Shown: positions 52,632 to 62,039 of the stretch, piece after piece
Numbering within the stretch: position 1 is the first letter of the stretch
Layout: every line of letters starts with the position of its first letter
NCBI GenBank assembly: GCA_900466575.1
Contig: UBMP01000009.1
Span: 124,001-188,000 of the forward strand
Reading direction: 5' to 3'
DNA: 64,000 nucleotides
Source: Hyphomicrobiales bacterium
Lineage (GTDB): Bacteria > Pseudomonadota > Alphaproteobacteria > Rhizobiales > Rhizobiaceae
Program-made: the position numbers and the translations under genes
Notes under the pieces: generated by a model
The model's database searches: none
Seen by the model: the letters and a program-made list of their open reading frames with translations, nothing else
What the model was told of the DNA's origin: nothing

Positions 52632-54935
52632 TCACTTCGCCGACTGGATCGCCTGCCAAATCCGCTGCGGGGTGGCCGGCATTTCGATGTGGCTGATGCC
52701 ATAGGCGCGGTATAGCGCATCGGTGACGGCGTTCAGCGCCGCGGGCGTCGCGCCGATCGTCCCGGCTTCGCCCGCGCCCTTGATGCCGAGCGGATTGATG
52801 GTCGAGGGCACGTGCGCGCCGTCCCAGTCGAACATCGGCAGATTGTCGGCGCGCGGCATGGCATAGTCCATGAAGCTTGCTGTGAGCAACTGTCCGTCAT
52901 TCGCATAGACCGCCCCTTCGGTCAGCGCCTGTCCGATGCCCTGCACGATGCCGCCATGAACCTGGCCCTGGAGCAGGATCGGGTTCACGACGACGCCGAA
53001 ATCGTCCACGACCGTGTATCCGACGATTTCGAGCGCCCCGGTCTCTGGGTCGATCTCGACTTCGCAGATATGGGTGCCGTTCGGATAGGTGCATTCTTCA
53101 GCGGTGAACTCGCCGAGGCCCTTCAGGTCGGCCGGGTTCTTCGCCTTGCCGGCGAGCGTCGCAAAATCGACCTCCCTGTCGGTGCCGGCGATGCGGGCGA
53201 TGCCGTCGTCGAACTCGATATCGGCTTCCGCCGCTTCCAGTTCGTCAGCGGCCAGCTTGCGGATTTTCTTTGCCAGATCCTCGCCGGCGCGCGCCGCCGA
53301 AACGCCTCCGAGCGGGATGGAGCGCGAGCCGCCCGTGCCGCCGCCGGATTTCAGCCGCGACGAGTCGCCCTGCCGGACATTGATCTTTTCCGGCGGCAGG
53401 TTGAGCTTGTCGGACACGAACTGCGTATAGGCCGTCAGATGGCCTTGGCCGCCAGCCTGCGTGCCGATGTCCAGCGTGACCGTACCGTCGGCTTCCAGCG
53501 TCAGGTGCACCGGCTCGCCGCCTGGAAAGGCGCAGCATTCGATATAGGTGGCAAGGCCGATGCCGCGGATTTTCCCCTGCGCCTTCGAGGCTTTCAGGCG
53601 CGCGTCGAAATCTTCCCAGCCTGCCTTTTCCAGGGCCGCATCCAGATGCCGCTCGAAATCGCCCACATCATAGGAGCGACCGAGTACCGTCTTGTAGGGG
53701 AACTGGTCGGGGCGGACGAAATTGCGGCGGCGGATTTCATCCGCACCGACGCTCAGATCGCGGGCGCATTGATCCGCCAGCTTTTCGAGGAGAAGGGCGG
53801 CCTCCGGCCGGCCGGCACCACGATAGGCATCCACCGGGCAGGCATTGTCATAATAGCAGGTGACGGCGATATCGACGGCGGGCAAGTCATAGACGCCGGT
53901 CAGCATCGTCGCGCCGACATGGGGAATGAAGGGGCCATATTGGGAGATATAGGCGCCGAAGCTCGCCTTGGTGCGCACCCGGAGCGCGAGGAACCGGCCG
54001 TTCTCGTCCATCGCCATTTCGGCAACCGACAGGTTGTCGCGACCTTGTGCGTCGGTGAGGAAGTGCTCGGTGCGATCCGAGGTCCATTTGACCGGGCGGC
54101 CCAGCTGGCGGGCGGCTTCCATAATCAGCGGATATTCGCGATAGACGAAGCCCTTCGGCCCGAAGGCGCCGCCGACATCGAAGGTGAGAACACGCAGCTT
54201 TTCGGGATCCATCTTGAAGATATCCCCGGCGAGGATCTTCCGGAAGCCATGCACGCCCTGAGTGCCCGTTGTCAGCACGAAGCCTTCTTCCTCGCCCTTC
54301 CATTCGGCAACGCCCGAGCGGGGCTCCATGTAGTTGCAGACGAGGCGGTTGTTGATAAACTCGATACGGCTGACATGTGCGGCCTTGGCAAAGGCCTCGT
54401 CGCTCGCGGCCCGGTCGCCCATGCGGTAGGTCACGGCAGCGTTGGAGGAAAGGTCGGGCCAGACTTTCGGCGCGCCGTCAGCGAGTGCTGCCTCCGCCCC
54501 AATGACTGCGTCTTCCATCTCGTAGTCGATGTCGATCAGCTCAGCGGCATCCTGCGCGAGCGCCCGGCTGTCGGCCACGATAAAGGCGACGGCGTCGCCG
54601 ACATAGCGCACGCGCTCACGACAGAGGAGGGGAATGCCGTGGGGAGTTGGCGTCTTGCCATCGTCACCCGGCAGCAGCGCCTGGGGCGGCAGGTCGGGCA
54701 AATGTGTGATGTCGTCGGCGGTGAGAACCAGATGCACGCCCGGCGCTTCGCGCGCAGCGTCGACCGAATTGATCTTGAAAGTTCCGCTCGCCACGGGCGA
54801 ACGCAGGACATAGCCATGCAGAACACCCTCGAATTTCAGGTCGTCGGTAAATTTCCCCTCGCCTTTCAGAAGCGCGTTGTCTTCCAGGCGCAGAACAGAG
54901 GCTCCCAAGCCGAATTTCGCGGTGTAGACGTTCAT
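52632..54935 (-). CDS. Molybdenum hydroxylase large subunit (xanthine dehydrogenase/CoxL family), orphan
   Basis: A 767-residue molybdopterin-binding subunit. The N-terminal domain starts FGLGASVLRLEDNALLKGEG; cofactor segments follow, including GGAFGPKGFVYREYPLIMEA, AYRGAGRPEAALLLEKL, IGTQAGGQGHLTAYTQFV and the catalytic glutamate E723 in NPLGIKGAGEAGTIGA. The CO dehydrogenase active-site loop AYRCSFR is absent, so it is not form I CoxL. The FAD and 2Fe-2S subunits that normally lie beside it are missing here. The substrate is unknown, probably an aldehyde or N-heterocycle. Confidence 0.92.
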   Translation of the reverse strand: MNVYTAKFGLGASVLRLEDNALLKGEGKFTDDLKFEGVLHGYVLRSPVASGTFKINSVDAAREAPGVHLVLTADDITHLPDLPPQALLPGDDGKTPTPHGIPLLCRERVRYVGDAVAFIVADSRALAQDAAELIDIDYEMEDAVIGAEAALADGAPKVWPDLSSNAAVTYRMGDRAASDEAFAKAAHVSRIEFINNRLVCNYMEPRSGVAEWKGEEEGFVLTTGTQGVHGFRKILAGDIFKMDPEKLRVLTFDVGGAFGPKGFVYREYPLIMEAARQLGRPVKWTSDRTEHFLTDAQGRDNLSVAEMAMDENGRFLALRVRTKASFGAYISQYGPFIPHVGATMLTGVYDLPAVDIAVTCYYDNACPVDAYRGAGRPEAALLLEKLADQCARDLSVGADEIRRRNFVRPDQFPYKTVLGRSYDVGDFERHLDAALEKAGWEDFDARLKASKAQGKIRGIGLATYIECCAFPGGEPVHLTLEADGTVTLDIGTQAGGQGHLTAYTQFVSDKLNLPPEKINVRQGDSSRLKSGGGTGGSRSIPLGGVSAARAGEDLAKKIRKLAADELEAAEADIEFDDGIARIAGTDREVDFATLAGKAKNPADLKGLGEFTAEECTYPNGTHICEVEIDPETGALEIVGYTVVDDFGVVVNPILLQGQVHGGIVQGIGQALTEGAVYANDGQLLTASFMDYAMPRADNLPMFDWDGAHVPSTINPLGIKGAGEAGTIGATPAALNAVTDALYRAYGISHIEMPATPQRIWQAIQSAK

Positions 54936-55325
54936 ATTTTCCTCCGGAATCAGACAGGCGGCGCACCGGTGGGTGCTGCTGAGGCCGGACGATCATGAGT
55001 CGTCGACCGGCAATTGCTGATACGCCACTATCAAAGGCGTAATGGGCTCTTGTCAATCTACGATCGCGCGAAAGGAAATAATACGGGCGGCGGGGTTGGA
55101 AAATGCAGTCCAGAAGTTGTAATTTTCTGAAATAAGCAGGTTAACGTTAGCGATATCTCAACACATTACCCCAAGAAATAGGGAACGAAACTTGGGGATG
55201 GTCGGACGCGTGAAGCATGGCTTTGGCTGCTGGCCGAGCTTCGCTGCAATGGCGGTATCCTGAACCGCCGCGGCCGCCGCAAGCGCCTCTTGTTGTCGTT
55301 CTGAAGATCAAAGGGATGATCCAGC
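54936..55325. other. Non-coding leader region of the diguanylate cyclase gene
   Basis: A 390-bp spacer between divergent genes. It holds CCCCAAG (55169-55175) paired with CTTGGGG (55191-55197), and GGCGGT (55251-55256) paired with ACCGCC (55264-55269), two hairpins on the side of the GGDEF gene. No riboswitch class was recognised. The rest shows no repeat or gene. Confidence 0.45.
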
Positions 55326-56375
55326 ATGTGTGCCGTTGTCGTCAGCAATCCGGTGACAGAGCTTATGCGCAGGCGCAAGGTCCCGCCGTTGCCCCGCAAC
55401 TATGAGCTGTTTTACGAAGCGATCATTGGGTCGAACGCCAAGCTTTCCACAGAGCTTGCGGCACTCGGCGTTCAGCCGATGCAGACACAGCTGGACAGCC
55501 TTTTCGACAAGTACATGGGCGAGCTGCGCCGCAACCGGCAGATCGACAAGGCGCATAACAACCTCTCTTTGGAGCTCGTGGCTCTCCTGACGTTGCTCGG
55601 GCGTGAGAAAGAGGAACTCGAGAGCCACGGGGCCTCGCTCACCGACCTTCGCAAGACACTGGCCGCCAACGATGATCAGTCGCTCGGTGAGCTTGTCCAG
55701 GCAATCGCCGACACCAAGACGGTGACGGAGAAGACGCTCGCGGCCAACGGCAACGTCATGGCGGAAGCCGAGAACAAGTCGGCAAGCCTGCAGGAAATGC
55801 GCCGCAAGCTGAACGAATACAAGCGCCTTGCCTATATCGACAGCCTGACGGGCCTGTTCAACCGCCGTGCCTTTGATGATCGCATGGCGTCTGCTTTCGC
55901 CAAGTACCGCAAGCTCGGCGGTTGCGCCCTCATCCTGGCTGACATCGATCATTTCAAGCGCTTCAACGACACCTATGGGCACCCGGTGGGCGACAGGGTG
56001 CTGACGGCTGTGGGTCAGTCCCTCGCCAAATTTGCCGGGCGCAACATTTTCGTTGCCCGTCCAGGCGGCGAAGAGTTTGCGCTGATCGCGGAAAACATGT
56101 CGTCGGAAGAAGCTGCACGCCTGGCCGACCTGGTGCGGCAGGAAGTGGCCTCCATCAATTTCGAGATCAAGGGTGGTGGCAAGATCGATCCGGTGACGAT
56201 CTCGCTGGGCGTCAGCATGGCTGACGACGCGCTCGACGGCGTCGAATTCTACCAGAACTCGGATCTGGCGCTTTATTCGTCGAAGAGCGGTGGCAGAAAC
56301 AGAACGACCGTCTTTTCGATGGAATTGCGCGGGGCGCTCAGCAACAACAGATTGATGTACACGAAGGCCATCTAG
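55326..56375 (+). CDS. Diguanylate cyclase (GGDEF domain)
   Basis: A 349-residue soluble protein. Residues 1 to about 160 form a helical, probably coiled-coil N-terminal region without a known sensor domain. The GGDEF domain runs from about 165: DSLTGLFNRRAFDDRM, ILADIDHFKRFNDTYGHPVGD and the active-site GGEEF at 247-251. An RxxD inhibitory site is not present at the expected position before it. It should make c-di-GMP from GTP. AAGGGA lies nine bases before ATG 55326. It stands as a single gene. Confidence 0.9.
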   Translation: MCAVVVSNPVTELMRRRKVPPLPRNYELFYEAIIGSNAKLSTELAALGVQPMQTQLDSLFDKYMGELRRNRQIDKAHNNLSLELVALLTLLGREKEELESHGASLTDLRKTLAANDDQSLGELVQAIADTKTVTEKTLAANGNVMAEAENKSASLQEMRRKLNEYKRLAYIDSLTGLFNRRAFDDRMASAFAKYRKLGGCALILADIDHFKRFNDTYGHPVGDRVLTAVGQSLAKFAGRNIFVARPGGEEFALIAENMSSEEAARLADLVRQEVASINFEIKGGGKIDPVTISLGVSMADDALDGVEFYQNSDLALYSSKSGGRNRTTVFSMELRGALSNNRLMYTKAI

Positions 56376-56381
56376 GCGCGC

Positions 56382-57125
56382 TCACTTCAGGTTCACGGAG
56401 GCGTTTGCTTCCTCGAGTTCGAGGATTCGCAGCAGGTGTTCGCGCGCGCTTTCATCATTGCCGGCTTCGACAGCCTGAGCGAGCGCGCGCTGCGTGAGAA
56501 TGGAGGTCTCGTAATAGGGTGATGTTCCGTCGCTGAACTCGCCCTCCGGCATGGCGGCGGCGAGCGTGAATTCGACAACCCCGAGGGCTGCGCGCATCAA
56601 CGGGTTCTGAGACGCGGTGAGGAATATCTGGTGCAGTTCCAGGTTCGCCAGCGCGAAGCTCTCCGATACGCCGCGCGAAATGCTCATCTGCTGAACCCAG
56701 TAATACATGGTGCGCACCTGATCCGCCGTGCGGTTGCGGCAGGCGAGCCGGACGGCCTCGCCCTCGATCAGCCGGCGGATCGAGAAGAAATGGGCGGTGA
56801 GCCCCGCGTCAAACCCGCCCTCGAACAGCCAGAGCAGCACCTGCTGGTCGAAATAGGCCCAGCGGTTCTTGGCCGCCACGCGCGTGCCGACCTTTGGCCG
56901 CGCTTCGACCATGCCTTTGGCTTCCAAAGTCTTCAAAGCCTCGCGCAGAACGGTGCGTGAGACGCCGTACATATCCATGAGTTCGGCATCCCGCGGCAGG
57001 ATCGAGCCCGCGGGGAACTTGCCGGTCACGATGCCGAGCCCCAGTTCGTTGATGACGAAGGAGTGGAAATTCGGCGCAGCCGACCGCCCTGTTCGGGAGC
57101 GAATCAGGCTGCCGGGTTCACTCAT
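56382..57125 (-). CDS. GntR-family (FadR subfamily) transcriptional regulator
   Basis: A 247-residue regulator. The winged helix-turn-helix is FPAGSILPRDAELMDMYGVS with RTVLREALKTLEAKGMVEAR, and a helical FCD effector domain follows (HFFSIRRLIEGEAVRLACRN). Its start overlaps the end of the YjfF-type permease gene by 8 bases, so it is transcribed with the importer operon, whose expression it probably controls together with the divergent enzyme gene at 62040. Confidence 0.92.
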   Translation of the reverse strand: MSEPGSLIRSRTGRSAAPNFHSFVINELGLGIVTGKFPAGSILPRDAELMDMYGVSRTVLREALKTLEAKGMVEARPKVGTRVAAKNRWAYFDQQVLLWLFEGGFDAGLTAHFFSIRRLIEGEAVRLACRNRTADQVRTMYYWVQQMSISRGVSESFALANLELHQIFLTASQNPLMRAALGVVEFTLAAAMPEGEFSDGTSPYYETSILTQRALAQAVEAGNDESAREHLLRILELEEANASVNLK

Positions 57126-58104
57126 GTTTCAATTTCCAAAAGACCTTTGAGCGTGATGAGGACGCAGAGAAGACAAGTCTCTGCAGCACAATGAAGACGA
57201 ACAACAGGCCACCTATTACTATCTTCGTCCACCAGCTTGAAAGGGTTCCATCGAAAATAATGTATGTTTGGACGAGGCCCTGTAGCATGACCCCGATGAA
57301 GGTTCCGGCGATGAAGCCATAGCCGCCGGTGAGCAGCGTTCCGCCGATGACGACGGCGCCGATGGCATCGAGCTCCACGCCGACGGCCGCCAGCGGATAC
57401 CCGGCGGAGGTGTAGAGCGAGAAAACGATGCCGGCGAGACCGGACAGCGTGGCCGACAGCGTGTAGATCAGGATAGTCGTGCGCGCGACCGGCACGCCCA
57501 TGAGGGCTGCCGAGACCGCATTGCCGCCCAGCGCATAGACATTGGAGCCGAACCGGGTGCGATGCGCAACGAGCGCGCCGACGATGAAGACGAGGACCAT
57601 CAGCGCGCCAATGAGGCTGAGCCGTCCGCCGCCCGGCATCAGCCAGTAGGTCGAGGTTACCTTCGAATAGAATTCATGCGTGACGGGAATGGAATCCTGC
57701 GTGATGACGGAAGCCGTTCCTCTGGCGAGAAACATGCCGGCCAGAGTCACGATGAAGGGCGGTACTTCCAGATAATGGATGGCCGCGCCCATGGCCGCAC
57801 CGAACGCGGCCGCCACGACCAGTGCGATCGCGAAGGCGACGAGCGGATGCAGGCCGAACCAGCCGATCAGCACGGCGACCAGAACGCCTGTGAACCCGAT
57901 CACCGCGCCGACCGAAAGGTCGATGCCGCCCGAGATGATCACGAAGGTCATGCCTACGGCCGTGATGCCGAGAAAGGCGTTGTCGGTCAGAAAGTTGCCG
58001 AGCACGCGCGTCGAGAACATGCCCGGAAACTGCAAGATGCTGGCCGCATAGGCGAGCGCGAAAATGACGGCGGTGGCCGCCAGCGGACGGAGACTGCGGT
58101 TCAT
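57118..58104 (-). CDS. yjfF: Sugar ABC transporter permease (YjfF type)
   Basis: A 328-residue RbsC-family permease, about eight to ten hydrophobic segments. Typical elements are VIISGGIDLSVGAVIGFTGV, PPFIVTLAGMFLARGTASVI and GVELDAIGAVVIGGTLLTGG. It resembles YjfF of the galactofuranose/arabinose importer. ATG 58104 overlaps the YtfT-type gene by 4 bases. Confidence 0.9.
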   Translation of the reverse strand: MNRSLRPLAATAVIFALAYAASILQFPGMFSTRVLGNFLTDNAFLGITAVGMTFVIISGGIDLSVGAVIGFTGVLVAVLIGWFGLHPLVAFAIALVVAAAFGAAMGAAIHYLEVPPFIVTLAGMFLARGTASVITQDSIPVTHEFYSKVTSTYWLMPGGGRLSLIGALMVLVFIVGALVAHRTRFGSNVYALGGNAVSAALMGVPVARTTILIYTLSATLSGLAGIVFSLYTSAGYPLAAVGVELDAIGAVVIGGTLLTGGYGFIAGTFIGVMLQGLVQTYIIFDGTLSSWWTKIVIGGLLFVFIVLQRLVFSASSSRSKVFWKLKHE

Positions 58105-59108
58105 GATGCTTTCCTGGCGACGGCGCGCTGGGTTTTGCGCATTTCGATGAGGCGGGTGGCGAGCGGCGACTGCATGGTGAAGATCAGGATGATCACGCCG
58201 GCCTTGACGACGAGGTTGAATTCCGGCGGGAAGCCCGAGACCAGAATGCCCGTGTTCATCGCCTGAATGATGATCGCGCCCAGCACCGACATGGCAATCG
58301 AGAAGCGCCCGCCGAGCAGTGAGGTACCGCCGATCACGACCGCGAGGATCGCATCGAGTTCCAGCCAGAGCCCCGCATTGTTGGCATCCGCCCCCTTGAT
58401 GTCGCCGGCGACGATGAGACCGGAAATGGCCGCGCAGAAGCCGGAGAAGCCGTAAACGGCGACCAGCAGCAGGCCCGAGCGAATGCCGGCAAGGCTCGCT
58501 GCTGCACGGTTCACGCCGACGGATTCGATGAAGAGGCCAACTGCACTGGAACGAACCAGGAGCACGCTGAGGATCAGCAACACGATGGCAATCACAACCG
58601 GCATGGGAAGTCCCGCAAACGAGCCGGTGCCGATGAAGATCAGCAGCGGATCGGCGAAGGTGACGATGGAGCCGGCGGTAATCAGCTGCGCGATCCCGCG
58701 TCCGGCGACCATGAGCACAAGCGTTGCGATGATCGGCTGGATTTCCAGAAAGGCGACCAGAACGCCGTTCCATACTCCGCAGACGATGCCGACGGCAAGG
58801 GCCGCCAGCACCGCAAGGTAAGCCGGATAACCATCCGTGACCAGCGTGGCGGCCACCGCGCCCGAAATCGCCATGACCGCGCCGACCGAAAGGTCGACGC
58901 CCTTGGTGGCGATGACGGCCGACATGCCGATGGCAAGGATCGCCACCGGAACGCCGCGGTTGAGAACGTCGATCAGACTACCGAAGAGCCTTCCGTCCTG
59001 CCAGGTGACGTTGAAAAAGCCGGGAAACAGGATCCAGTTGACCAGCAGCACGACGACGAGCGCGATCGACTGCGGATTGATGAGCGGGGTGAATTTCTTC
59101 ATTTTCAT
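58101..59108 (-). CDS. ytfT: Sugar ABC transporter permease (YtfT type)
   Basis: A 335-residue RbsC-family permease with VIATKGVDLSVGAVMAISGA, IQPIIATLVLMVAGRGIAQL, GVNRAAASLAGIRSGLLLVA and WLELDAILAVVIGGTSLLGG. Two different permeases, rather than one, mark this as a YtfT/YjfF pair. It overlaps the ATPase stop by 4 bases. Confidence 0.91.
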   Translation of the reverse strand: MKMKKFTPLINPQSIALVVVLLVNWILFPGFFNVTWQDGRLFGSLIDVLNRGVPVAILAIGMSAVIATKGVDLSVGAVMAISGAVAATLVTDGYPAYLAVLAALAVGIVCGVWNGVLVAFLEIQPIIATLVLMVAGRGIAQLITAGSIVTFADPLLIFIGTGSFAGLPMPVVIAIVLLILSVLLVRSSAVGLFIESVGVNRAAASLAGIRSGLLLVAVYGFSGFCAAISGLIVAGDIKGADANNAGLWLELDAILAVVIGGTSLLGGRFSIAMSVLGAIIIQAMNTGILVSGFPPEFNLVVKAGVIILIFTMQSPLATRLIEMRKTQRAVARKAS

Positions 59109-60649
59109 GCGCTCGCTCCCTCGGCGGAAAGCGTCTCGTGCTGTGCGGCAATCGCCTGAACGATCACTGAAGGGTTGATGTTGTCGCCGGTGAGTTCGGC
59201 CACCATTTCTCGGTCGCGCATCACGACGATGCGGGACGAATAGGCGACGATCTCGTCAAGCTCGGAGGAGATGACGAGGAGGGCGAGACCCTCCTCGCGC
59301 AGCCGATTGATGGTGCGCACGATTTCGGCATGCGCGCCGACATCGATGCCGCGCGTCGGCTCGTCCAGGATGAGGAAATTGGGGTCGGTCGCCAGCCAGC
59401 GGGCGAGGATCACCTTTTGCTGGTTGCCGCCGGACAAGAGCTTGACCGGCATGTCGAGCGAGGCGGCGCGGATGTCGAGATCCTCGGCAAACTTGCCGGC
59501 GATTTCCATCTGTTCGTCGCGGTTCAGTGCCTTGAACCAGCCCAGCTTGCCCTGAAGCGCGATCACGATGTTCTCGCGGACGGACAGATCGCCCAGAATG
59601 CCTTCGATCTTGCGGTCTTCGGGGCAGAAGCCGAAGCCATGCGCGATGGCCTGCGCCGGGGAGCCAAGCGAGACGGGCTTGTCGCCGATGCGGATTTCGC
59701 CGGCATCACACTGGTCGGCGCCGAACATGAGGCGCGCCATTTCCGTGCGCCCGGAACCGAGGAGACCGGCGACGCCGACGACCTCGCCACGCCGGACCTT
59801 CAGCGAGAAGGGGCGTATCTTGCCCACCTTGCCGCATTCCTTGAACTCGACCAGAGCCGGGCCGGCCGCACGCTCCTCGATGCCGGTGACGGCGGGAGCG
59901 AAGGTGATGTCCTTGCCGAGCATCATCCGCACGACATCGGTGCGGGAGAGACCTGAAAGCGGCTCGGTGCCGATCAGGCGGCCGTTGCGCAGGATCGTCA
60001 CGCGATCCGAAATGGCGAAGACCTGATCGAGGAAATGGGTGATGAAGACGATGGCCATGCCGCGCTGTTTCAGCTGGTTGACCACTTCAAACAGCTTCTC
60101 GACCTCAAGCTTGTCGAGACTGGCGGTCGGCTCATCGAGAACGAGAACCTTGCCGGACAGCTCCACGGCGCGGGCAATGGCCACGATCTGCTGGACGGCA
60201 ACGGAATAGGTACCAAGCTCGGCCTGCACATCAATGTCGAGGCCGTAGCGCGACAGAAGCTCGCGGGCTTGTTTTTCGATCACCGACTTGCGAACGAAGC
60301 CGAAGCGCGTTGGCTGTCGACCCAGGAAAAGGTTTTCGGCCACGGAACGGTTCGGCAGAAGGTTGACCTCCTGATAGACCGTGCCGATCCCGTGGGCCTG
60401 GGCGTTGAGCGGATCGGCGAAATGGACCGGCGCGCCATCGAGGAGCACCTCGCCGCCATCCGGCTGATAGGCGCCGGTGAGAATCTTGATGAGCGTCGAC
60501 TTTCCGGCGCCGTTCTCGCCGAGCAGCGCGTGGACTTCACCGCGCCTCAGGCCGAAATTGACGCCATCAAGCGCCCGGCTCTGGCCGAATATCTTGATGA
60601 CGCCGCGCGCTTCCAGCACGAACGGATTGTCGGTTGCCTGATCGACCAT
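59105..60649 (-). CDS. ytfR: Sugar ABC transporter ATPase (YtfR type, two ATPase domains)
   Basis: A 514-residue double ATPase of the RbsA/YtfR class. Domain 1 has GENGAGKST and VLVLDEPTASLDKLEVEKLF. Domain 2 has the degenerate P-loop GLLGSGRTEMARLMFGADQ, signature LSGGNQQKVILARWL and NFLILDEPTRGIDVGAHAEI. ATG 60649 follows GGGAGGGG. It powers the YtfT/YjfF channel. Confidence 0.93.
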   Translation of the reverse strand: MVDQATDNPFVLEARGVIKIFGQSRALDGVNFGLRRGEVHALLGENGAGKSTLIKILTGAYQPDGGEVLLDGAPVHFADPLNAQAHGIGTVYQEVNLLPNRSVAENLFLGRQPTRFGFVRKSVIEKQARELLSRYGLDIDVQAELGTYSVAVQQIVAIARAVELSGKVLVLDEPTASLDKLEVEKLFEVVNQLKQRGMAIVFITHFLDQVFAISDRVTILRNGRLIGTEPLSGLSRTDVVRMMLGKDITFAPAVTGIEERAAGPALVEFKECGKVGKIRPFSLKVRRGEVVGVAGLLGSGRTEMARLMFGADQCDAGEIRIGDKPVSLGSPAQAIAHGFGFCPEDRKIEGILGDLSVRENIVIALQGKLGWFKALNRDEQMEIAGKFAEDLDIRAASLDMPVKLLSGGNQQKVILARWLATDPNFLILDEPTRGIDVGAHAEIVRTINRLREEGLALLVISSELDEIVAYSSRIVVMRDREMVAELTGDNINPSVIVQAIAAQHETLSAEGASA

Positions 60650-60703
60650 CGTTGCCCCTCCCATTTTTCTTGATCTTTGACCGTGTCCTGTCCGAAGACA
60701 AGA

Positions 60704-60731
60704 ACGTTCCGCCGGATGGTCCGACGGAACG
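60704..60731 (-). other. Hairpin just after the binding-protein gene
   Basis: CGTTCCGCCGGA (60704-60715) pairs with TCCGACGGAACG (60720-60731) with one mismatch around TGGT loop bases. It lies in the gap between the ytfQ-type stop and the ytfR-type start, the same place as hairpins in three other importer operons of this window. Confidence 0.65.
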
Positions 60732-60774
60732 CTTCTCAGCCATGTAGTCCATGGCTTTTCGGGTCACTCCGGGA

Positions 60775-61746
60775 TCAGTAACCCAGATCCTTCTTCTCTT
60801 CGTACACCTTCTTCGGATCGTCCTTCTGCGTGTAGAGCTTGGATTCCGTGATGATGAACTTTTCGGGCTGCTTCTTGCTCGTCCAGTAAGCATCGAGCGC
60901 GTCGAAAGCCGGGCCCGCCATGTTCGGCGTCAGTTCGACCGATGCATTGGCTTCGCCGGCCATCATGGCCTTGAAGATATCCGGAACGGAGTCCACGGAG
61001 ACGACGAGAATGTCCTTGCCCGGCTTCAGGCCGGCATCCTTGATGGCCTGGATGCCACCGACGGCCATGTCGTCGTTGTGAGCATACATGGCGCAGATGT
61101 TCTTGCCGCCGTCTTCAGCCTTGATGAAGCCTTCCATGACTTCCTTGCCCTTGGAGCGGGTGAAGTCGCCGGTCTGGCTGCGCACGATCTTGATGTTGTC
61201 GTGGCCCTTGATGGCTTCTTCGAAGCCCTTCTTGCGGTTGATGGCCGGCGTGGAACCGACGGTGCCCTGCAGCTCGACGACGTTGCACTTCTTGTCGCCG
61301 ACGGTCTTCACCAGCCAGTCGCCGGCAACCTTGCCTTCCTTCACCTGGTCGGACGCAACCGAGGTCAGGTAGAGGTCCTGCGGCGCGTCGACGCCGCGGT
61401 CGAGCAGGATGACCGGGATCTTGGCGTCCTTGGCTTCGCCGAGAACGGCGTCCCAACCCGTCGAGACGACCGGAGCGACGAGGATGGCGTCTACGCCCTG
61501 AGCGATGAAGCCGCGGATGGCCTTGATCTGGTTTTCCTGCTTCTGCTGGGCGTCGGCGAACTTCAGATTGATGCCGCGCTTTTCAGCTTCCTGCTTGGTC
61601 ACTGAGGTTTCGGCAGCGCGCCAGCCGGATTCCGAACCGATCTGCGAGAAACCGATTGTCTTGCCTTTCAGGCTGTCTGCATAGGCAGCAGAAGACAACA
61701 GGGCAGCTACGCCCGCGGCGACCGCGAGCTTCGTAAAGAACTTCAT
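60775..61746 (-). CDS. ytfQ: Sugar ABC transporter substrate-binding protein (YtfQ type)
   Basis: A 323-residue periplasmic protein. Residues 1-23 are a signal peptide (FFTKLAVAAGVAALLSSAAYA). The mature Peripla_BP_4 domain has KTIGFSQIGSESGWRAAET, ENQIKAIRGFIAQGVDAILV, VILLDRGVD and CAMYAHNDDMAVGGIQAIKD, closely like YtfQ, which binds galactofuranose or related pentoses. GGGAGGAAAT precedes 61746. It heads the operon ytfQ-ytfR-ytfT-yjfF-fadR-type regulator. Confidence 0.93.
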   Translation of the reverse strand: MKFFTKLAVAAGVAALLSSAAYADSLKGKTIGFSQIGSESGWRAAETSVTKQEAEKRGINLKFADAQQKQENQIKAIRGFIAQGVDAILVAPVVSTGWDAVLGEAKDAKIPVILLDRGVDAPQDLYLTSVASDQVKEGKVAGDWLVKTVGDKKCNVVELQGTVGSTPAINRKKGFEEAIKGHDNIKIVRSQTGDFTRSKGKEVMEGFIKAEDGGKNICAMYAHNDDMAVGGIQAIKDAGLKPGKDILVVSVDSVPDIFKAMMAGEANASVELTPNMAGPAFDALDAYWTSKKQPEKFIITESKLYTQKDDPKKVYEEKKDLGY

Positions 61747-62039
61747 GATTTCCTCCCAAACGCGTACCCACTCTCTCCGGGTAGCTGAGGGTGACGCTAT
61801 CAAAAGTACTATTATATGTAAATATATTATCATAAAAAGTGTATTACGACATATCAGATACACGCATAAGATGAAAATGCCCGCATGGGATGCTGCAGGG
61901 AACGAAGCACAATCTTTGTGGAATCAGATGCTTCCCGCGCCTGCGTTGTGCAGGTGCAACGGGACGCCGGCGATTGCGCGGAACCTCTGAATCGTTCACA
62001 ACGAAAGCACAAGCCAGAGAAAAAATTCGGGAGGAATTC
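61747..62039. promoter_or_regulatory. Divergent AT-rich control region with imperfect 20-bp dyad
   Basis: A 293-bp spacer. TATGTAAATATATTATCATA (61815-61834) matches its own reverse complement at most positions and lies in the most AT-rich part, suitable as operator for the FadR-type regulator. Downstream, on the side of the enzyme gene, GC-rich bases 61930-61985 can fold (GTTG...CAAC, CCGCG...CGCGG). GGGAGGAATTC precedes ATG 62040. Confidence 0.45.

Noticed and set aside
52632-54935. Aerobic CO dehydrogenase CoxL
   Set aside because: The form I active-site loop AYRCSFR is replaced by AYRGAGR and no CoxM/CoxS genes flank it.
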